Source of the DNA: Faecalibacterium sp. CAG:74
Lineage (GTDB): Bacteria > Bacillota > Clostridia > Christensenellales > Aristaeellaceae
Direction of reading: 5' to 3'
DNA length: 48,008 nt
NCBI GenBank assembly: GCA_000437595.1
Contig: FR899884.1
Span: 1-48,008 of the forward strand
The translations under genes and the position numbers were made by a program. Under the pieces are notes generated by a model, which saw only the letters and a list, made by a program, of their open reading frames with translations, was not told the DNA's origin and ran no database searches. How positions within the stretch are numbered: the first letter of the stretch is position 1; every line of letters begins with the position of its first letter. This document shows positions 44,469-48,008 of the stretch, in pieces.

Positions 44469-44981
44469 ATGCTGACTTTTCGGGACGCCACCGCTGATCA
44501 GGCGGGGCTGATCAGCCACATTTATGCTACCAGCTGGCGTAAAACCTATCGGGGGCATATCGCCCAGCATTATCTGGATCGTCTGCCCGATGAATACTGG
44601 GTGCCATCCATCCGCTCATGGCTGTCCAGTGGGCAGCTGTATGGGCTGATGGTCTATGACGACGATAAGCCCGTCGGGTGCTGCATCTACGGCCGCGGGC
44701 GCGACGAAGATTACGGCGACTGGTGCGAGATTGTGTCGCTCTATCTGCTGCCGGACACGATGCGTCAAGGCATCGGCGGCAAGCTGCTGGAGGAAGTCAT
44801 CCGGCTGATGAAGCTGGACGGCTATGAGAAGTTTTACCTCTGGGCGATTGACGGCAACGAAATCGCCGACGGCTTCTACCGCAAGCATGGCTTTCTGCGC
44901 ACGGATGACGTGGTCGATTACAAAATCGGCGGCGAACCCGTGCGGGACGTGCGGTATACGCGCGTATTACCCAGCGCGTAA
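44469..44981 (+). CDS. GNAT-family N-acetyltransferase
   Basis: 170 aa. Transfers an acetyl group from acetyl-CoA to an amine. The ATG at 44469 is favoured over 44463 because AGGAGGT then stands 8 bases away. Visible: N-terminal FRDATADQAGLISHIYATSW, strand-4 CEIVSLYLLPDTMRQGIGGK with the acetyl-CoA loop R-Q-G-I-G-G, and the C-terminal FYRKHGF typical of RimI-like enzymes. Substrate unknown. Its end overlaps the convergent YibE/F pseudogene by 15 bp. Confidence 0.9.
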   Translation: MLTFRDATADQAGLISHIYATSWRKTYRGHIAQHYLDRLPDEYWVPSIRSWLSSGQLYGLMVYDDDKPVGCCIYGRGRDEDYGDWCEIVSLYLLPDTMRQGIGGKLLEEVIRLMKLDGYEKFYLWAIDGNEIADGFYRKHGFLRTDDVVDYKIGGEPVRDVRYTRVLPSA

Positions 44982-45667
44982 TTCAGCCGGTTTCGGCTTT
45001 TGCAGATACATGCCCGTGGCAATCAGCGCCGTCAGCGGTGCCGCCGCTGCCAAGCCGAACGACCCGACAAGCGTGTTGAGCAGCTGCGAAGCGACATATT
45101 TCAGGTTGATGATGTCCATCAGCGGCGTTCCCTGCCCAGCGAAGTACATCAGCATCGACAGGTAATTGCCGGAATATGCCAGCATCAAGGTCGTCGTCAT
45201 TGTGCCTAACACGCTCCGCCCGACCAGCAGCCCCGACTTCATCAGCGCTCGGCGGCTGATGTCCGGCTTGTGGCGGTGCACTTCCTCCATCGACAAATCC
45301 ATCAGCGCACCCGAATTAGCGAGGAGCATCATGCCGATATACAGGCTGCGCGTATCAACCTGCATGGCGGATTGGCTCAGCAGCGGCACAACATAGGGCA
45401 AATCGCCGCCGTCGAGCTTGAGCAGAATCGTTAGCCCCCACGCGCTCAGGCAGGTGACGACCGTCCCGGCAACCGAACCGAGAATCGCCGTCAGGCAGCG
45501 GCGGCTGAACCCCGCCACCAGCACGTCAATCAGCACCGTCAGCACGATGACGGTCACGAACGATGCCATCCATCTGGCAGCAGGCAGAGCAAGCCGCAGA
45601 AAATCAGCATGACGAGGCACATCAGCCAATTCTGCTTGTTTTTCCAGCGCATCAGTGTTTTTCCCAT
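44967..45667 (-). pseudogene. YibE/F-like membrane protein with an internal deletion
   Basis: A true start is seen at 45667 (MGKTLMRWKNKQNWLMCLVM, ribosome site GGGGGAA). This frame codes for a first membrane span and stops at CLLPDGWHRS. The second part, in another frame from about 45563, is the C-terminal half of a YibE/F protein (FVTVIVLTVLIDVLVAGFSR; YIGMMLLANSGALMDLSMEE; MLAYSGNYLSMLMYFAGQG). The 150-200 residues between are gone and the frames do not agree, so an out-of-frame deletion destroyed the gene. Confidence 0.75.
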
Positions 45668-45687
45668 TTCAAATTCCCCCATATAGA

Positions 45688-45724
45688 CAGGGCAGGAGAT
45701 GTTTCATCATCCCCTGCCCTTTGG
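45688..45724. terminator. Hairpin terminator of the phosphatase gene
   Basis: AGGGCAGG and CCTGCCCT pair, with GATG/CATC inside. For minus-strand transcription it lies downstream of the phosphatase gene, from which it is now separated by MITE-A copy 3. Confidence 0.6.
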
Positions 45725-45738
45725 TTTGCTTCGATTTA

Positions 45739-45943
45739 TACTATTTCCAGATGAAAATGCGCCAAGATGCGCCGCGAATTTTTCATTCTGGCTAACGTGA
45801 ATGAAACGCAGCGTAGCAGCGCTACGCTAAGTGGAATGAGCGGACGCCAGAAGGGAAAAGGCGCAAGCAGATGGCGCAGGTGAATCTGGAAATAGTATTA
45901 GAAAAGGCGCAAGCAGATGGCGCAGTTGAATCTGGAAATAGTA
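45739..45943. repeat. MITE-A copy 3 with duplicated right end
   Basis: The element proper is 45739-45897 (159 bp), flanked by TTA (45736-45738 and 45898-45900). Its last 46 bases, including the TTA, are then repeated in tandem (45901-45946) with one G-to-T change. The final TTA (45944-45946) is the stop codon of the phosphatase gene read on the minus strand. Confidence 0.85.
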
Positions 45944-46486
45944 TTACTCCGCGTCCGCGGTCAGCCCCATCGCATCCATCGTACGGGTGAAGATGCCCGT
46001 GTTGTCATACAGGCCAGAGAACTTTTCCGCGCCCACCCCATAGGCGTACACCGGAATCTGCAGGCCGGTATGCGCGTAGGAGGTATAGGACAGGCCAGCC
46101 TTGTTGTTCATGATGTGGCTCACCGCCATGGAGAAGGGGTTGGTCAGCGTTTCATCATAATTGATGACGCCGGAGAGCGTCTTCTTGCCGGAAGCCATCG
46201 ACGTAGCGGTCGAAGCGGAGTCCGGGCAGAAGGAAGAGCTGTCGTAGGTGGTCACCAGACCGAGGTACGGGAACTTGGTGAAAGACAAATCCGCCGGAAC
46301 CGGGAACTTGCTGTCCGGGTTTTCGATGCTGCCCAGATAGTACTGGGTCGCAGTCACCTGCGGGTTGCCCATGCCGTCGCCGATGAACATGAACACATAC
46401 TTCGGATGGCTTTCGCCCTCCGCCATGGCCGTTGCGCAGCTTAGGCACAACACCAGCGCGCAGAGGATTGCAAGGAACTTCTTCAT
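45944..46486 (-). pseudogene. Alkaline phosphatase with the middle deleted in frame
   Basis: 180 codons where the family has about 450. A signal peptide (MKKFLAILCALVLCLSCA, cut after TAMA) and N-terminal part are intact, with the GDG metal site (Asp37) and nucleophile Ser90 in CPDSASTATSMASG. Near residues 114-118 the sequence jumps in frame to the C-terminal end: MNNKAGLSYTSYAHTG, with His139 matching His412 of the E. coli enzyme, and YDNTGIFTRTMDAMGL. The lost middle holds most zinc and magnesium ligands, so no activity is expected, yet promoter, ribosome site and frame survive. Confidence 0.82.
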
Positions 46487-46511
46487 GATTGTTTTTCCTC
46501 CTGGTTCTTCG

Positions 46512-46562
46512 TCTTGTTCTTCTGAACAAGATGTATTCTACCGGAGGAATGTAAACTTTCAA
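46512..46562 (-). promoter_or_regulatory. Promoter and operator-like palindrome of the phosphatase gene
   Basis: Minus strand TTGAAA (46562-46557), 16 bases, TAGAAT (46540-46535). Directly downstream is the perfect palindrome TCTTGTTC-AGAA-GAACAAGA (46531-46512), covering the likely start of the mRNA. It is either a repressor operator or a 5' mRNA hairpin. Confidence 0.6.
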
Positions 46563-46591
46563 ACGGCGATTATGTAAAATCGAGGCGAAAG

Positions 46592-46638
46592 AAAAAGCCG
46601 CTGTGTAAAGTGCATTTTTGCACTTCCAGCGGCTTTTC
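46592..46638. terminator. Bidirectional terminator of the hydrolase operon
   Basis: AAAAGCCGCT pairs with AGCGGCTTTT, and AAGTGCA with TGCACTT inside it. On the minus strand it ends the TrkA-hydrolase transcript. MITE-A copy 4 lies between the hydrolase stop and this hairpin. Confidence 0.8.
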
Positions 46639-46639
46639 A

Positions 46640-46696
46640 TACTATTTCCAGATGAAAATGCGCAAGCAGATGGCGTAGGTGAATCTGGTAATAGTA
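46640..46696. repeat. MITE-A copy 4, internally deleted
   Basis: 57 bp. Keeps both termini (TACTATTTCCAGAT; CTGGTAATAGTA) and the TCA flanks (46637-46639 and 46697-46699) but has lost the branched centre. The right flank begins one base after the hydrolase stop codon. Confidence 0.82.
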
Positions 46697-46700
46697 TCAC

Positions 46701-47477
46701 TTATGCGCGCTCGGATTCTTCCGCTTTTCGGAAGAATGTTCCCAGCGCCTGTGCAATGTGCGCCCCTTCCCGGCTGATGGTACACACATGCGGCACGTTC
46801 TCCAAGCGCAGCACGCCCTTCGTTTTGCTTCGCACCCCCTGCAGAATCACATCCGCGCTGTCAGGCGTGATAACCTGATCGCCGCTGCTCTGCACGCACA
46901 GCACCGGGCAGGTGACCGCGCAGAGGTTATTGCGGGCCTCGTGGATAATGCGGCGCAAATCCACCGCGCTTTTCGTCGGAAATCCGGTATACCCCAAGTC
47001 GTAGTCGGGAGCGAGCGCGTCGTCCTTGCGCGCCTGCCAGCTGATTTCCGGCAAAAACGGCGCGGCGAATCGTGCCAGCGGAAACCAGCGGTTCAGCACC
47101 CCCATCGGCGCGGAAATCGGCGCAATGGCAGTCGGGTCGCTCTGCTCGGCAATCATCAGCGTCAGGCATCCGCCCATGCTCAGCCCGGTCACGCTGACGA
47201 AGCGGTACTGTTCTTTCATTTCCCGGAAGGCTTCCTTCGCCGCGTTCAGCCAATCCTGCCACGAACAGCGGCGCATATCCTCCAGCGTTGTCGCGTGACC
47301 GGGCAGGTTGATGGTGCGCACACCAAAGCCCTGCTGCACAAGTCCTTCCGCGAGCGGCCGCATATGCGCTGCCGAGCCCGCAAACCCGTGCATCAGCAGC
47401 ACGCCGTGTTCCCCTTGCCGCACCTCGTACGGCTGACACAGGGGCGAGGAAAAGTCCGCTTCGGGGCGCGTTTTCAT
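46701..47477 (-). CDS. Alpha/beta hydrolase, monoacylglycerol-lipase/carboxylesterase type
   Basis: 258 aa, cytosolic. Oxyanion region LLMHGFAGSAAHMRPLAEGL, nucleophile elbow GLSMGG, acid region VQSSGDQVITPDSADVI and catalytic His in NVPHVCTISREG. This pattern is close to Bacillus/Geobacillus Est30-type carboxylesterases. ATG follows AAGGAGGAAG. It begins 12 bp after the TrkA-type gene on the same strand. Confidence 0.88.
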   Translation of the reverse strand: MKTRPEADFSSPLCQPYEVRQGEHGVLLMHGFAGSAAHMRPLAEGLVQQGFGVRTINLPGHATTLEDMRRCSWQDWLNAAKEAFREMKEQYRFVSVTGLSMGGCLTLMIAEQSDPTAIAPISAPMGVLNRWFPLARFAAPFLPEISWQARKDDALAPDYDLGYTGFPTKSAVDLRRIIHEARNNLCAVTCPVLCVQSSGDQVITPDSADVILQGVRSKTKGVLRLENVPHVCTISREGAHIAQALGTFFRKAEESERA

Positions 47478-47489
47478 CCTGCTTCCTCC

Positions 47490-48008
47490 TTATTGCACAG
47501 CGGAAATCGCTTCCTTTTTGCCCATCACCAGCAGCAGATCGCCCGCCATCAGCATTGTTTCTGCGCCGGGCGATGTAAGGAATTTGCCGCCGCGGTGGAT
47601 GCCCAGCACGCTTACCCCAAAGTTCCGGCGGATGTTGAGTTCGACGATGGTTTTGTCCGCCCAGTCCGTCGGGAGGGTTAGTTCGGCAATCTGGTCGTCG
47701 TCGGAAAGCGCCATGAGGTCGAGGATATTGGGGGCGACGAGCGAACGGGCGACGCGCTGCCCCATATCGCGCTCCGGGAAGATAACGCGGTCAGCGCCGA
47801 CCTTATAGAGGACGCGGGCATGGAGGTCATCGACGGCCTTCGCGAGGACTTTGGGGACGCCAGCTTCCTTGAGCAAAACCGTTGCGAGGATGCTGGCGCG
47901 GATATCCGTGCCAATGGCAACGATGGCGGCATCGAAGTTCTGCACGCCGAGTTCCGCAAGCGCATCCTCATCCACGGCATTCGCCTGAACCGCCTGCGTC
48001 ACGTCGGG
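47490..48008 (-). CDS. TrkA/KtrA-type K+ channel regulator, 5' end outside the window
   Basis: The last ~172 codons of an RCK protein that binds NAD(H) or ATP and gates a Trk/Ktr potassium channel from the cytosol. Visible: the second half of the Rossmann domain (FDAAIVAIGTDIRASILATV; HARVLYKVGADRVIFPERDM) and the C-terminal TrkA-C domain (WADKTIVELNIRRNFGVSVL; LLVMGKKEAISAV). The frame stays open to the window edge, and the first GTG at 48002 is internal, not the start. A KtrB-type channel gene is expected nearby but not seen here. Confidence 0.9.
   Translation of the reverse strand, partial: PDVTQAVQANAVDEDALAELGVQNFDAAIVAIGTDIRASILATVLLKEAGVPKVLAKAVDDLHARVLYKVGADRVIFPERDMGQRVARSLVAPNILDLMALSDDDQIAELTLPTDWADKTIVELNIRRNFGVSVLGIHRGGKFLTSPGAETMLMAGDLLLVMGKKEAISAVQ

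Noticed and set aside
1..48008. CRISPR arrays, tRNA and rRNA genes
   Set aside because: No regularly spaced short repeats with spacers and no tRNA or rRNA sequence recognised on either strand.

Overview
The window looks like a chromosome segment of a Gram-positive anaerobe of the Clostridia (Bacillota). Pointers are an L10 leader before rplJ-rplL, an AddB-type recombination nuclease, strong AGGAGG ribosome sites, and a two-permease sugar importer with no ATPase gene of its own. The DNA is moderately GC-rich. I cannot name the genus from sequence alone.

Layout. 0.1-1.3 kb: an IS30-family element whose transposase has lost its C-terminal frame. 1.3-2.2 kb: remnants of a zinc-uptake gene (ZinT and ZnuA parts in unusual order) and other debris. 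2.3-13.4 kb: four large same-strand genes forming the most interesting block: an 1818-aa STAND-like ATPase, a 395-aa protein ending in a HEPN-type RNxxxH motif, a 396-aa protein of unknown family, and a 1021-aa protein kinase-STAND ATPase-TPR fusion. This resembles a multi-component NTP-dependent signalling or conflict system that I cannot match to a named one. 13.7-15.0 kb: small and secreted proteins. 15.0-19.8 kb: a decaying sugar-utilisation locus (AraC regulator, GPH symporter, SGNH esterase, GH78 rhamnosidase, two alpha/beta hydrolases), every gene truncated or frameshifted.

19.9-24.8 kb: an alkyl-sulfatase-like lipoprotein and a DUF1254/DUF1214 lipoprotein, divergent from a LytTR regulator. 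24.9-31.0 kb: a minus-strand operon for a binding protein, two sugar permeases and a GH65 disaccharide phosphorylase. 31.0-34.1 kb: an AT-richer insert with a LamG-type remnant and a large metallophosphoesterase. 34.2-48.0 kb: mostly housekeeping genes (RlmD-type rRNA methyltransferase, AddB, a P-loop protein, threonine synthase, L10 and L7/L12, GNAT, TrkA-type K+ regulator) with pseudogenes of a YibE/F membrane protein and an alkaline phosphatase, each missing its middle.

Cutting across this are small non-coding elements. Four copies of a ~158-bp inverted-repeat element (MITE-A) have perfect 3-bp TNA target duplications. A second element (MITE-B) is bounded by TA. A set of short GC-rich hairpins shares arms between loci. 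Three insertion sites lie at or within one base of stop codons of minus-strand genes, between the gene and its terminator.
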